Source: an uncultured bacterium
GTDB taxonomy: Bacteria; Bdellovibrionota_C; UBA2361; CAKMMH01
Direction of reading: 5' to 3'
Length of the DNA stretch: 17,364 bases
NCBI GenBank assembly: GCA_927798255.1
Contig: CAKMMH010000013.1
Coordinates: 1 to 17,364, forward strand
The translations under genes were made by a program, and so were the position numbers. Below, piece after piece: positions 1 through 8,520 of the stretch (within the stretch, counting starts at the first letter, position 1; every line of letters begins with the position of its first letter). The notes below the pieces were generated by a model, which saw nothing but the letters and a program-made list of their open reading frames with translations, was not told the origin of the DNA and ran no database searches.

Positions 1-1
1 A

Positions 2-145
2 TTTAGTAGTAGTAGCAGCAGTAGCGTAGGCGGCGGTGGTAGTGCTTTATTTAGTAGTAGTAGCAGCAGTAGCGTAGGTAGTGGTGGTAGTAATTTATCT
101 AGTAGTAGTAGCAGCAGTAGCGTAGGCGGCGGTGGTAGTAATTTA
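2..145 (+). repeat. Three 48-bp in-frame tandem repeats (Ser7/Gly-rich linker)
   Basis: Units at 2-49, 50-97 and 98-145 each encode 16 residues: (F/S), seven Ser, Val, a Gly-rich run, Ser, (A/N), Leu. They differ at only a few bases (for example ggc-ggc versus ggt-agt). A partial fourth unit begins at 146. The array runs to the left edge, so the copy number is unknown. Confidence 0.95.
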
Positions 146-3100
146 TCTAGTAGTCATAGTGAAGAACCAACGGTTGTAATAACTAATACTAATACTTATA
201 CCAATACTAATACGGTAACATATACTAAGACTCCGACAATAACATCTACGATAACTTCAACAGTTACTTCCACAAGGACTCCGACAATGACTTCTACGGA
301 AACGCCAGTATGCCCTTTGCATACTCCAGAAAGGGTTACTTGGTGTCCATCACACTTTTTCTCGTTTTACGAATTATCAATTGGTTCTGCAATTTCTGCA
401 AAGTATAGTGATGGTCTTTGGGTTACTTGGGGAAATGATGTTCATGCTGGAAGTACCAATAATACCTCAATTCGTAATGATTGGATAGATGTAGAGGGGG
501 GCCTTTCTGATTATTATCATGTTATTTCAAGGTATGATAAGACATGTTATTTCGGAAATGTGTGTTGGGACAATTATAATAGTGTTACATGTGTTGATAG
601 TAGTAGTACGAATAGTGTTTATGTTGGTGGTGCTGGTTTTTCTATAAAACAATTAGCTGTTGGTCCAAACCATAACTGTGCGGTTGGTCTTCAAGGAACT
701 CTTAATGAGAATCAAGAGTTTATTGCAACAGGATCTAAACTGTATTGTTGGGGAGATAATACGTACGGTCAATTAGGGGTAGGTGATACGTTAGATCGTA
801 GCGAGCCTACCTTAGTTACATTACCTATTAATCCTTCTACTAGTCGTGAGTTCGAGGCAATTTATGTTAGCGTTGGTGAAAAGTCATCTTGTGCAATTCT
901 AGCAGAAGATGGGGTGAACGATAAAATTGGTTATTTATATTGTTGGGGGGATAATAACGAAGGACAGTTAGGGATCGGTAGTAATACATCTTATTTAACT
1001 CCGCAATTAGTTTCAAGTTCTATAATATTTCAGAGGGTTGAGCAGGGGTTGAACCATGTTTGTGCGGTTGCGACATCAGCTAACTTCTATTGTTGGGGAG
1101 ATAATAGTAGAGGTCAAGTAGGTGTTGGAGATTCTCAGACGATATACACTACCCCTCAATTAGTAAGTGAAGATTATTATGGTAACTCTGTGTCCATGGG
1201 GCCGTATTCTTTAACATACGATTTTAGCTTGGGAAATAATCATACATGTATGATAGGTTATATCGGAACTCCCGGTGAGCCAAATCAATTAACTCCTATT
1301 TGTTGGGGGGATAACTCAGATCATCAAATAGGTGTTGATATACCAGCGCTTGGACATTTTTCAAAACCGATAAAAGTTGATTCAAATGCAAGTCTTTATA
1401 TGGATGATATAATTAGTGCTGGACCAGATTGGACATGCATGGTGGATTATAGTATAAATAATGAATCAGGTGGTCCCCGTAGTAACCTTTGGTGTTGGGG
1501 AAAAAATATAGTAAATGGTTATAAAAGAATAACTGCAACTGATAGCACTCACGAAACAACTCCTGTTAATTTGTTTGACTGTAGTGAAGCTACACCTACA
1601 AAAACTGCTACAAATACACCGCCAGCAGATGCTACGGCTACATTTACAAAAACAATCACAAATACCCCACTCCCTCCTACATTTACACGAACTTTTACTG
1701 CAACGCCTACTATAACCGACACTCCACTACCAGAGGCTACTCAAACTTTTACTGAAACGCCTACTATAACTGACACTCCACTACCAGAGGCTACTCAAAC
1801 TTTTACTGAAACGCCTACTATAACCGACACTCCACTACCAGAGGCTACTCAAACATTTACTAAAACAATTACTAGTACTGCTACTTTTACTCCAACAATT
1901 ACACCTACACCTATAAATCAAGTATTAAATAGCGCAAAATATGCAGCTCTTGGAGATCGACACACATGTGTATTAGCTATTGATAACAATTTGTATTGTT
2001 ATGGTAGTAATGGAAGTGGTCAGGTAGGTGATACAACAACAGCAAATAGAAATATTCCACTAGATGTTTTATCCGGTGTGAGAGAAGCAAGTTTAGGGGC
2101 GTCTCATAGCTGTGTGGTTTCTTCAAGTAATGAACTTTATTGTTGGGGTTCAAATGCATTTGGTCAAGCAGGAGGAACATTTGATTTGCAATCACCTCAA
2201 AAAGTTACAAGTTTAAGTAATACTGTAAGTAGAGTGTATACAGGACAACGTGGAACATGTACAGTAACAACAAATGGTGATTTGTATTGTTTTGGTGAAA
2301 ATCAATATGGTCAACTTGGAAATGGTACGACATCATCTGAAAAAACTCCGACACCTCAGCAAGTAAAACTAACAAGCTCTTCTTATTTAACAGATGTAAG
2401 CCAGGTAAGCGTTGGTGATTATCATGTTTGCGCAGTAAAAAGTACGGGTGCACTGTATTGTTGGGGAAAAAATAATAGTGGTCAACTTGGTTTGAATAAT
2501 ACGACTAATTCTTCTTATGCTAAAGAAGTTATGCAAGGAATAAAGGAAGTTTCATGTGGTAATGAAGTAACTTGCGCAGTAAAGATTAGTGGTGAGCTTT
2601 TTTGCTTTGGAAAAAATGATCATGGACAAGTAGGTGCAGGTTTAGAAAGCGCGACTATTAAAGTACCTACAAAAGTTATGATGAATGTAAATCATGTTAT
2701 TGTAGGAAGTACCCATGTGTGTGCTACTACAAATTCTGGGGTGTATTGTTTTGGTAATAATGATAAAAATCAAGTTGGGAATGGTTCTGATGCTGACACA
2801 ATAACACCTCAAAAAATTTTAGATGGTAATTTTAGTTATATATCAGGTTATAACCATACATGTGCGATAAGACAAGATGGAGCGCTATTTTGCTGGGGAT
2901 ATAATTCAGAAGGTCAAATTGGGAACGGAATTTCGGGAACAAATCCTTCTTCGCCTGCTCATGTACTTTCAAATATAATACATGTAAATGTTGGTGGAGA
3001 TCATACATGTGCAACAGATTCTAACAATAAGCTTTACTGTTTTGGAAGAAACGATGAAGGGCAAATAGGAGATAGAACAAATACTGATAAGCCTTCTCCA

Positions 3101-4810
3101 ACAGTAATTTTTGATGGAAGTGGTGGACATGGAAGTTTATGTTCAAATTGCTGTGAACACTGGAATTATTCGAATATAAATAGCTCATGTACAAATGAAT
3201 TGTCAAATGCATGTTTAACAAATGGAGTTTATAATTGTTACGGGCAAATAGATAATCCAAGTATCGTATGTAATGTACCAGCTCCAAATTGTTGCGATGA
3301 TGCAGGTTATGCAACTATAACTACAGAATGTCATGTTGGTGTTGGTTATTGTGCTGATACGGGGATTTATTATTGTTCTGGAGATTTTGTAGATAGTGTT
3401 GTTGATTGTAGTGCAGTTGAAGGGGGGCCAAGAGAAGAAAGATGTAATGGTATAGATGATAATTGTAATAACCAAACAGATGAAGATTTTAAATTTAATG
3501 GTATATCAGTTGGAGATGAATGTACGGTATTAAATAAACAGTTTGAATATCAAGGGCAAATGATTACTATTAACAAAAGAGGTTATGTAAGATGTATAAA
3601 TGAAGGTGCAAGTGATTGTGTTGATATATTTGATGAAGATAATGATGGCGTATCAGATGGCGAAGATAGGTGTCTAACGCTTATTGATGGTCGTGATAAT
3701 GCCTTTTATAATGATAATGGCTCATTCTTGTATAATGAAACGACTTGTCCTCAAGCTACTCCAGGATGCCACCCACTTTATTATAGTGATACTCCTTATG
3801 CATTTACAGACGATACAGATAACGACGGCTTTATAAATTGTATGGATAGTTGTCCATTTGATGATGCTCAAGAAGATGATCCTTTTACAGGATTAGGTGA
3901 AAAGGATAATGGAGCAAAGAAAAAATCTGGTAATAATAAAGAGGTTGGTATTTTAGGAGATGGTTGTGGTCAAATCCCGATTGGTGGAATTATAACAAAC
4001 ACTCCTACACCAACCTATACGCAAGAACAGGAGGTGGTTACTAATACTCCTACAGATACATTTACTCTAACAAATACTTTTACATATACTCTTACTGATA
4101 TCCCTACAGAGACACCTACAGATATTCCAACAAACACTCCAAGTGAAACGCCAAGTTTTACATTTACTAATACTTCTACCGATACTCCTACAAATACGTT
4201 TACAGATACAGTAACAAATACATTTACTCATACAATTACAGATACACCAGATTTAGGTGATGCTGATACTAATACATTTACAAATACTCCGACTAATACT
4301 AGTACATTTACAGATACGGATACGTTTACAAGTATATTTACAAGTACATTTACAAACACATTTACACCTACTGATACGCAAGGTGGTATTTTACCAACAG
4401 TAGTAGCTACTCTAACACCACTAGTTCCACCTTCAAATGAGGATGCAGATTTAGAAGTTGTAACTCCGGAAACCGAGCTTCCTTCTCCAAGTATTAATGC
4501 TAACGAAGATAATGATATATTAACAATACAATTGCCAAAATTTAAGAAAGCTTCTATTAATGGACATACTGATATTGCAAATGCAAAATATAAATATGTA
4601 ATTCATGTTAGAAAATTAAAGAGACTAGGAGTTAAGGATAATTTTTACAAACTAGGAAAGAGATTTTTAACTTATAACAGAAAAAATAAGATTAAATTTA
4701 AAAATATGGATAAAGGAATTTATTCGGTAAGATATCAAGTTATTATTCTTAAAGGTGATAAAGAAAGAAAAACTAAATGGAGTAAAAGAACACTTGTCGT
4801 AATGTCTTGA
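2..4810 (+). CDS. Giant secreted RCC1-repeat / Thr-rich stalk protein, 5'-partial
   Basis: The frame is open from base 2, so the first in-window ATG (287) is internal and the gene begins left of the window; about 1602 codons are visible. Order: Ser/Gly repeats (2-145), a Thr-rich stalk (176-310), RCC1 block 1 (about 640-1515, five clear repeats), a Thr/Pro linker with three 18-residue repeats (1590-1915), RCC1 block 2 (about 1940-3110, eight repeats), a Cys-rich segment (3135-3430) ending in the MopE-type motif CNGIDDNCN (3442-3468), two calcium-type DxDxDG loops near 3637 and 3815, a long Thr-rich stalk (4000-4385) and a basic C-terminal domain (4515-4807) ending in an FN3-like YSVRYQV...TKWSKR strand pattern. 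Each RCC1 repeat carries one Cys near an HTC/HVC motif and one in C(W/F/Y)GxN, suggesting a disulfide per blade, as expected of an exported protein. Probably a surface or extracellular adhesin-like protein; ligand unknown. Domain calls are secure; function is inference. Confidence 0.9.
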   Translation, partial: FSSSSSSSVGGGGSALFSSSSSSSVGSGGSNLSSSSSSSSVGGGGSNLSSSHSEEPTVVITNTNTYTNTNTVTYTKTPTITSTITSTVTSTRTPTMTSTETPVCPLHTPERVTWCPSHFFSFYELSIGSAISAKYSDGLWVTWGNDVHAGSTNNTSIRNDWIDVEGGLSDYYHVISRYDKTCYFGNVCWDNYNSVTCVDSSSTNSVYVGGAGFSIKQLAVGPNHNCAVGLQGTLNENQEFIATGSKLYCWGDNTYGQLGVGDTLDRSEPTLVTLPINPSTSREFEAIYVSVGEKSSCAILAEDGVNDKIGYLYCWGDNNEGQLGIGSNTSYLTPQLVSSSIIFQRVEQGLNHVCAVATSANFYCWGDNSRGQVGVGDSQTIYTTPQLVSEDYYGNSVSMGPYSLTYDFSLGNNHTCMIGYIGTPGEPNQLTPICWGDNSDHQIGVDIPALGHFSKPIKVDSNASLYMDDIISAGPDWTCMVDYSINNESGGPRSNLWCWGKNIVNGYKRITATDSTHETTPVNLFDCSEATPTKTATNTPPADATATFTKTITNTPLPPTFTRTFTATPTITDTPLPEATQTFTETPTITDTPLPEATQTFTETPTITDTPLPEATQTFTKTITSTATFTPTITPTPINQVLNSAKYAALGDRHTCVLAIDNNLYCYGSNGSGQVGDTTTANRNIPLDVLSGVREASLGASHSCVVSSSNELYCWGSNAFGQAGGTFDLQSPQKVTSLSNTVSRVYTGQRGTCTVTTNGDLYCFGENQYGQLGNGTTSSEKTPTPQQVKLTSSSYLTDVSQVSVGDYHVCAVKSTGALYCWGKNNSGQLGLNNTTNSSYAKEVMQGIKEVSCGNEVTCAVKISGELFCFGKNDHGQVGAGLESATIKVPTKVMMNVNHVIVGSTHVCATTNSGVYCFGNNDKNQVGNGSDADTITPQKILDGNFSYISGYNHTCAIRQDGALFCWGYNSEGQIGNGISGTNPSSPAHVLSNIIHVNVGGDHTCATDSNNKLYCFGRNDEGQIGDRTNTDKPSPTVIFDGSGGHGSLCSNCCEHWNYSNINSSCTNELSNACLTNGVYNCYGQIDNPSIVCNVPAPNCCDDAGYATITTECHVGVGYCADTGIYYCSGDFVDSVVDCSAVEGGPREERCNGIDDNCNNQTDEDFKFNGISVGDECTVLNKQFEYQGQMITINKRGYVRCINEGASDCVDIFDEDNDGVSDGEDRCLTLIDGRDNAFYNDNGSFLYNETTCPQATPGCHPLYYSDTPYAFTDDTDNDGFINCMDSCPFDDAQEDDPFTGLGEKDNGAKKKSGNNKEVGILGDGCGQIPIGGIITNTPTPTYTQEQEVVTNTPTDTFTLTNTFTYTLTDIPTETPTDIPTNTPSETPSFTFTNTSTDTPTNTFTDTVTNTFTHTITDTPDLGDADTNTFTNTPTNTSTFTDTDTFTSIFTSTFTNTFTPTDTQGGILPTVVATLTPLVPPSNEDADLEVVTPETELPSPSINANEDNDILTIQLPKFKKASINGHTDIANAKYKYVIHVRKLKRLGVKDNFYKLGKRFLTYNRKNKIKFKNMDKGIYSVRYQVIILKGDKERKTKWSKRTLVVMS
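1703..1864 (+). repeat. Three 54-bp in-frame tandem repeats in Thr/Pro linker
   Basis: Units at 1703-1756, 1757-1810 and 1811-1864 each encode 18 residues beginning TPTITDTPLPEA. They are nearly identical in DNA (ccgac/ctgac, acttttactgaa/acatttactaaa), so the duplication is recent. They join RCC1 block 1 to block 2. Confidence 0.95.
4000..4385 (+). repeat. Low-complexity Thr-rich stalk coding region
   Basis: About 128 codons in which Thr falls at nearly every second position (NTPT, NTFT, DTPT motifs). The DNA is degenerate short-period repeats of aca/act codons, not exact units. It would form an extended, possibly glycosylated stalk between the calcium-loop region and the C-terminal domain. 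Confidence 0.85.
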
Positions 4811-4870
4811 TATTATTATATATAGTGTAAGAATGTTTTGGAATTAATAAAAGATATTTATTTTAGTAAA

Positions 4871-5356
4871 ATGAGATTAAATTACAAAAAATTTCTAAAA
4901 GGTTCTTCTTTTTTAGTATGCTTTTTATTTACAGTGAACGTCTATTAATATGCTGATGATGTTTCTAATTGTATTGAAAGAGGAAATTTACTATTTACAG
5001 ATATTTCTATAGGAGAAAGTGGTACGAATTCTCTCGGAGGAAATAGTATATGTGTAACTGGCTCAAGAAATGAGACAGATTCTGGTCATAAGTGTTGGGA
5101 AGTAATGCTTATGGGGCAAATAGGAACAGGAGGTACTGCTAATGTCTCAATGGATAGCTCATTAATATTATCCGGAGGAGAATTTGATTCTAATTTGTCT
5201 GATTATGTTAAAGTTGTAACAGGTGGTAATGCCACATGTGGTATTAAATCAGACGGTTTACTTTGGTGTTGGGGGGTTAATGGTGGTTCTGCTGGTAAAC
5301 TAGGTATAGGAAATAATTCTGCTTCATATGTAACTACTCACATAGGAATGATTTAG
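4871..5356 (+). pseudogene. Broken RCC1-repeat secreted protein, 5' fragment
   Basis: ATG 4871 begins a typical signal peptide (MRLNYKK, then a hydrophobic core), but TAA at 4946-4948 falls in the same frame just before the expected cleavage region (YADD follows). The frame then continues with RCC1-like sequence: CWGVNGGSAGKLGIG is visible near 5267-5311, and the frame stops at TAG 5354. At about 5094-5124 the expected C-W-G-S-N-A-Y-G-Q motif is garbled. Restoring one G after tgttggg and removing one from gggg (5112-5115) rebuilds it, so two compensating single-base indels are present. The fragment carries about one and a half repeats and lacks the stalk and C-terminal domain of its upstream neighbour. 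An isolated 83-codon ORF from 5105 is only the part after the damaged motif. Most likely a decayed paralogue of the preceding gene. Confidence 0.75.
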
Positions 5357-6165
5357 TTAAACCGTCGCGCTGATAAAGCGCAGGACAAGTCGCAAGAGTT
5401 TGAATATTCCCTTCCGATGCCAATTAGACCCTAAGTGTATTTTTGGGGTGGGGCTTTAAAAAAATTTGAAGGAGGATTTGTCAAAAGTGGTGATGCGTTG
5501 TATGCTTTGCCGGATTACCAAGTTGATATTTATCTTGCCGGACGAAGCCTTCCTAAGAAAAGCATTGAGCTTTGTAAAAAAGAAGCTCAGCAAGGAATTG
5601 AGGAGATTAATAAGTGGCATGAAGGTATTTCAAAAAATAGGATTTTCAACCCTCAGACTCCTAGGCTAATTCGTATGGAATTTAAGTCGATAGAGATAGA
5701 TGACTATCATTTCGATATATTAGGTTTTAAAACGGATCAGCGCAGCGAAAGTAAAAAGTTTGATTCTAAAAATGCAATAAAGCTTTCACAATATTCTCTT
5801 ATGAGTTTTTAAGGTTTTGTATATTTTTATCTTAGGGTGAGAACAAATACTGGCTCTTATCCAGTTCGGGTATTTGTTCATAATTCATTTATGCGCTACC
5901 ACATAAACAAGCGCACTAATAGGAGCGATGAAATCACTTTCCCGACATATTCGACTGGAGGGGTTTTTGCGATAAAGAATAATTTCTACTTTTTGTCCCC
6001 AAATGCGATAAATAAACCAGCTGATAAATACCAGTTTTATTCCGATGGAAAAGCTGGTTTTTTTACTGGCGAAGTTATAGGGGATTTTACCTATGACACT
6101 TTTGGTCGTTTATATCACGACCATAGTCAAACAGAGAGAGAATTTTACGAAAGAAATTGCTTTTA
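5357..6165 (+). pseudogene. Decayed gene of unknown family, stops at 5432 and 5810
   Basis: Directly after the RCC1 fragment, the same frame encodes protein-like sequence interrupted by TAA 5432-5434 and TAA 5810-5812 before ending at TAA 6163-6165. Pieces: 25 codons (5357-5431), a piece from GTG 5435 with WGGALKKFEGG and LPDYQVDIYLAGRSLP, and a piece from about 5813 with RYHINKRTNR and FTYDTFGRLYHDH. Neither interior piece has a convincing ribosome binding site; one piece can be opened only by GTG at 5837. Base composition is visibly richer in G+C than the neighbouring minus-strand genes (cgc, gcg, gcc, ccg codons are common). I do not recognise the family. It may be one foreign or old gene with nonsense mutations, or the distal part of a once longer protein fused to the RCC1 fragment. 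Confidence 0.5.
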
Positions 6166-6210
6166 ACGTGTTTACGCATTAAGAAAAACAATCTTTTTGT
6201 GGAAAAAGAA

Positions 6211-6291
6211 ATGAGTAGGTTGTTGTTAGCGTTTTTAGCATTAATGGCATTCTACGCATTTTCTTTTATCTGTACAATTCTAAATAGATGA
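6211..6291 (+). other. 26-codon hydrophobic ORF, possible truncated gene start
   Basis: ATG 6211 overlaps the TGA that ends the frame continuing from the decayed gene (the ATGA arrangement typical of coupled genes). The ORF encodes MSRLLLAFLALMAFYAFSF and seven more residues, then TGA at 6289-6291. It looks like a signal peptide or single membrane segment without a mature protein. Its last 12 bases overlap the 3' end of the minus-strand DUF6178-like gene. Most likely the stub of a gene cut by a deletion or rearrangement; a genuine small membrane protein cannot be excluded. Confidence 0.3.
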
Positions 6292-7575
6292 TATTTTTTT
6301 TAATAACTTATTTGCAGTTTCTATATCATTATAATTTCTAAGCGCGCGTTTTCCTCTAATTAATTTATTTTCACTATCACTTATAAAATTTTCACTATCT
6401 TTCACAAATAAAGGAAGATATGGAATTTTTCCTGAAAGTGAAGTTAGGATTTCAAGATTTACAGAATCAGGTGGATCTTTACTAGGATTTTCTTTAGTAT
6501 TTAAAATTTTTATAGCTTTATTTCTTACATCGTTTATAAAACTTAAACCATACCTATAAATATCTTGAAGATTGATAATAGGATAAGAGTCTTTTAATTT
6601 ATCATTTAATTCTGTTTCTGTAAGAAGTCTTTCTAATCCAATATTTAAAATGCCTTTTATTTGCTCACTTAGAATATACATATTTTCTAAGTTGTCAAAA
6701 GATTGCTCATAAAAAACAATTCCCGCATTTAAGATGCGACTTAATTCTGAAAGAGCTGTATGAATATCTTTTATATTAGCAATAAATGATTTTAAAGGTT
6801 CATCTATATCATCATTAATTGAAAGAGGTGTTATGTTATCAAGAGGTGCTTTTGGAAGTTTTTTAATAGTTTTTAATTTTTCTATAATTTTTGCTTTTGT
6901 TATAGGTCTATTAATTTCAAGTGATTCTTCAAATGTAGGGATTCCTTCACTAGCTAGTCTATCGTTTTTTTCTCTTAGTGCTTCTTCCTCAAGTTCTGCA
7001 CTTGTACTTACAGTTTGCACAGAGATTATTTGGTAAAAAAGCTCAATGCTTGTTTCAAAAATTAAAGCAAGGAGTCTTTTTAATAAAAAATCATAATCGT
7101 TATTATTTGTATCTACTTTTATCCAAGTGTAACCTTTATCAGGAGTATAAAAGTCTCCATCTGGTGGCATATCTGTAGGTTCTGTTTGGTAATGTACGGT
7201 TACATATTTTCCAATTAAGAATGCAACTAATTTTAAATCAGATGATGCAAAGATTTTTTTTAGTAAATCTAAAGAATTATTTTCATCTGTTAAACTTAGC
7301 CAATTAAAAAATCTTGCTTCGTTAAATTCATCTTTTTCCCAGCAATCTAAGTCTAAAATAACCCTTCTTTGATGCGTAGTCATAATATCAATTAAATCTG
7401 TAGAAGATATAAGACTATTATTTTGAATTGCCATATATAAATTTAATGGTGGAATTTCTCTTACGACTTGTTCTGGAAGCTCTGCTTCAAAAATTGCTTT
7501 TGTTAGATGCTTAGGGTCGACAAGTAAATACTGATTAACTAAGCTTGCTTCATTATTTAAAACATCTTTTTTCAT
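6280..7575 (-). CDS. DUF6178-like protein of unknown function
   Basis: 431 residues with no signal peptide or membrane segment, rich in Leu, Ile, Asp, Glu and Lys; predicted cytosolic and mostly helical. The segment at residues 70-94, RRVILDLDCWEKDEF followed by FFNWL, resembles the signature of DUF6178 proteins of delta-type bacteria (a Leu-rich repeat-like helical array with LDLDxWxxDxF). The family has no established function; assignment is from memory of this motif. A charged linker (about residues 195-215) separates N- and C-terminal halves. It begins 38 bp after infC on the same strand without a strong ribosome binding site, so it is probably co-transcribed. The 3' end overlaps the small plus-strand ORF at 6211-6291. 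Confidence 0.6.
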   Translation of the reverse strand: MKKDVLNNEASLVNQYLLVDPKHLTKAIFEAELPEQVVREIPPLNLYMAIQNNSLISSTDLIDIMTTHQRRVILDLDCWEKDEFNEARFFNWLSLTDENNSLDLLKKIFASSDLKLVAFLIGKYVTVHYQTEPTDMPPDGDFYTPDKGYTWIKVDTNNNDYDFLLKRLLALIFETSIELFYQIISVQTVSTSAELEEEALREKNDRLASEGIPTFEESLEINRPITKAKIIEKLKTIKKLPKAPLDNITPLSINDDIDEPLKSFIANIKDIHTALSELSRILNAGIVFYEQSFDNLENMYILSEQIKGILNIGLERLLTETELNDKLKDSYPIINLQDIYRYGLSFINDVRNKAIKILNTKENPSKDPPDSVNLEILTSLSGKIPYLPLFVKDSENFISDSENKLIRGKRALRNYNDIETANKLLKKISSI

Positions 7576-7613
7576 ATTATTATTTTCTTATTGTTAGAAG
7601 TATTTAAAAATTT

Positions 7614-8315
7614 TTATTCAGCAACTACAGAATTTGTCGTATTACTATTAGTTTCTTCTTTTACCATTTCTTTTTTATCTGTTTCTTGATTTTTTTGTTT
7701 TACCTCAACTTTATCTTTATTTGTAGTAATTTTTTTACTTTTATCTGGAGCGTAAACTACATAAATATTGTTTCCTTGAGGCTTGGATTGTTCATCAATT
7801 ATAGCAATATCAGAAAGCGCTTCTGTGATTTCATTTAATTTTTGAACACCAACATTTATATACATCGCCTCTCTTCCTTTAAAGCGCATGCTAAATTTCA
7901 CTTTATCACCATTTTCAATAAAGCTACGAGCTTGTTTTAGCTTTGTTTGTAAATCTCCTTTATCCGTCCTATAACGAATTCTAAGTTCTTTTGTTTCAGT
8001 TTCTGTACGTTTCTTTTTAGCAGCCATTTCTTTTTTCTGTTCACGGTATTTAAATTTTCCATAATCCATGATTTTGCAAACAGGAGGTTTTGCGTTAGGG
8101 GCTACTTCTACTAAATCAAGTCCTTTATCTTCTGCGATTTTTCTTGCATCGTTTGTTGGCATAATTCCTAATTGCTCGCCATCATCTCCGATAAGGCGAA
8201 CTTCTGGGCATCTTATTTTGAAATTGATTCTGTGATCTTCAGCCTGTTGATTTTGATTGTTAAAATTCTTAAAACTACGATTCGGATTATTATTGTTGTT
8301 GTTTGGATATGCCAA
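7614..8315 (-). CDS. infC: Translation initiation factor IF-3
   Basis: 233 residues. IF3 binds the 30S subunit, prevents premature 50S joining and checks initiator tRNA pairing. An Asn-rich extension (residues 1-27, with six consecutive Asn) precedes the IF3-N domain (about 30-95; EVRLIGDDGEQLG, LDLVEVAPNAKPPVCKIMDYGKFKY). A Lys-rich linker (90-104) leads to IF3-C (about 108-190; LRIRYRTDKGDLQTKLKQAR, RFKGRE). A charged tail of about 43 residues (191-233) follows. The bacterial norm is about 170-180 residues, so both ends are extended. The start is TTG at 8313-8315, with no upstream ATG and AGGAG 10 bases ahead. Rare start codons are a known autoregulatory device in infC (AUU in E. coli). The usual partners rpmI and rplT are absent; a DUF6178-like gene follows instead. 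Confidence 0.97.
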   Translation of the reverse strand: MAYPNNNNNNPNRSFKNFNNQNQQAEDHRINFKIRCPEVRLIGDDGEQLGIMPTNDARKIAEDKGLDLVEVAPNAKPPVCKIMDYGKFKYREQKKEMAAKKKRTETETKELRIRYRTDKGDLQTKLKQARSFIENGDKVKFSMRFKGREAMYINVGVQKLNEITEALSDIAIIDEQSKPQGNNIYVVYAPDKSKKITTNKDKVEVKQKNQETDKKEMVKEETNSNTTNSVVAE

Positions 8316-8332
8316 ATTAAAAAATCTCCTTT
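8313..8332 (-). promoter_or_regulatory. infC TTG start codon and ribosome binding site
   Basis: Reading the minus strand, AAAGGAG (complement of 8326-8332) is followed by a 10-base A/T spacer and TTG GCA TAT CCA. No in-frame ATG lies between here and the conserved IF3-N core. The TTG decides the start and may make infC expression sensitive to IF3's own start-codon discrimination. Confidence 0.75.
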
Positions 8333-8520
8333 ATAAAAAATATAAAAATATAAATTTCAAAAAAACTCTAATATTATTAGATGTTGTAGCTAAATAAAAA
8401 GTTCTTTTTAAATTTAAAATTTTAATAAAAAACCATTTTATTATCCCAAGTAGATGTTAAAAAATATAGCTAAATGTATTTTTAATTTATAGGTAATTAT
8501 TATATATCGTTTATTTCTAA

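Noticed and set aside
287..289. ATG 287 as the true start of the large protein
   Set aside because: The frame is open to base 2 with matching Ser/Gly and Thr-rich sequence, no ribosome binding site precedes 287, and no signal peptide follows.
2832..3475. Minus-strand ORFs of 60-97 codons within the RCC1 gene
   Set aside because: They are antisense shadows of the repetitive coding sequence with no ribosome sites and no protein-like composition.
4000..4385. Short-period repeats as a possible CRISPR array
   Set aside because: Repeats are degenerate Thr codons in an open frame with no unique spacers of constant length.
8316..8520. Leader of infC as a possible riboswitch
   Set aside because: The sequence is almost pure A/T with no stable helices; I see only a ribosome binding site and no convincing promoter.
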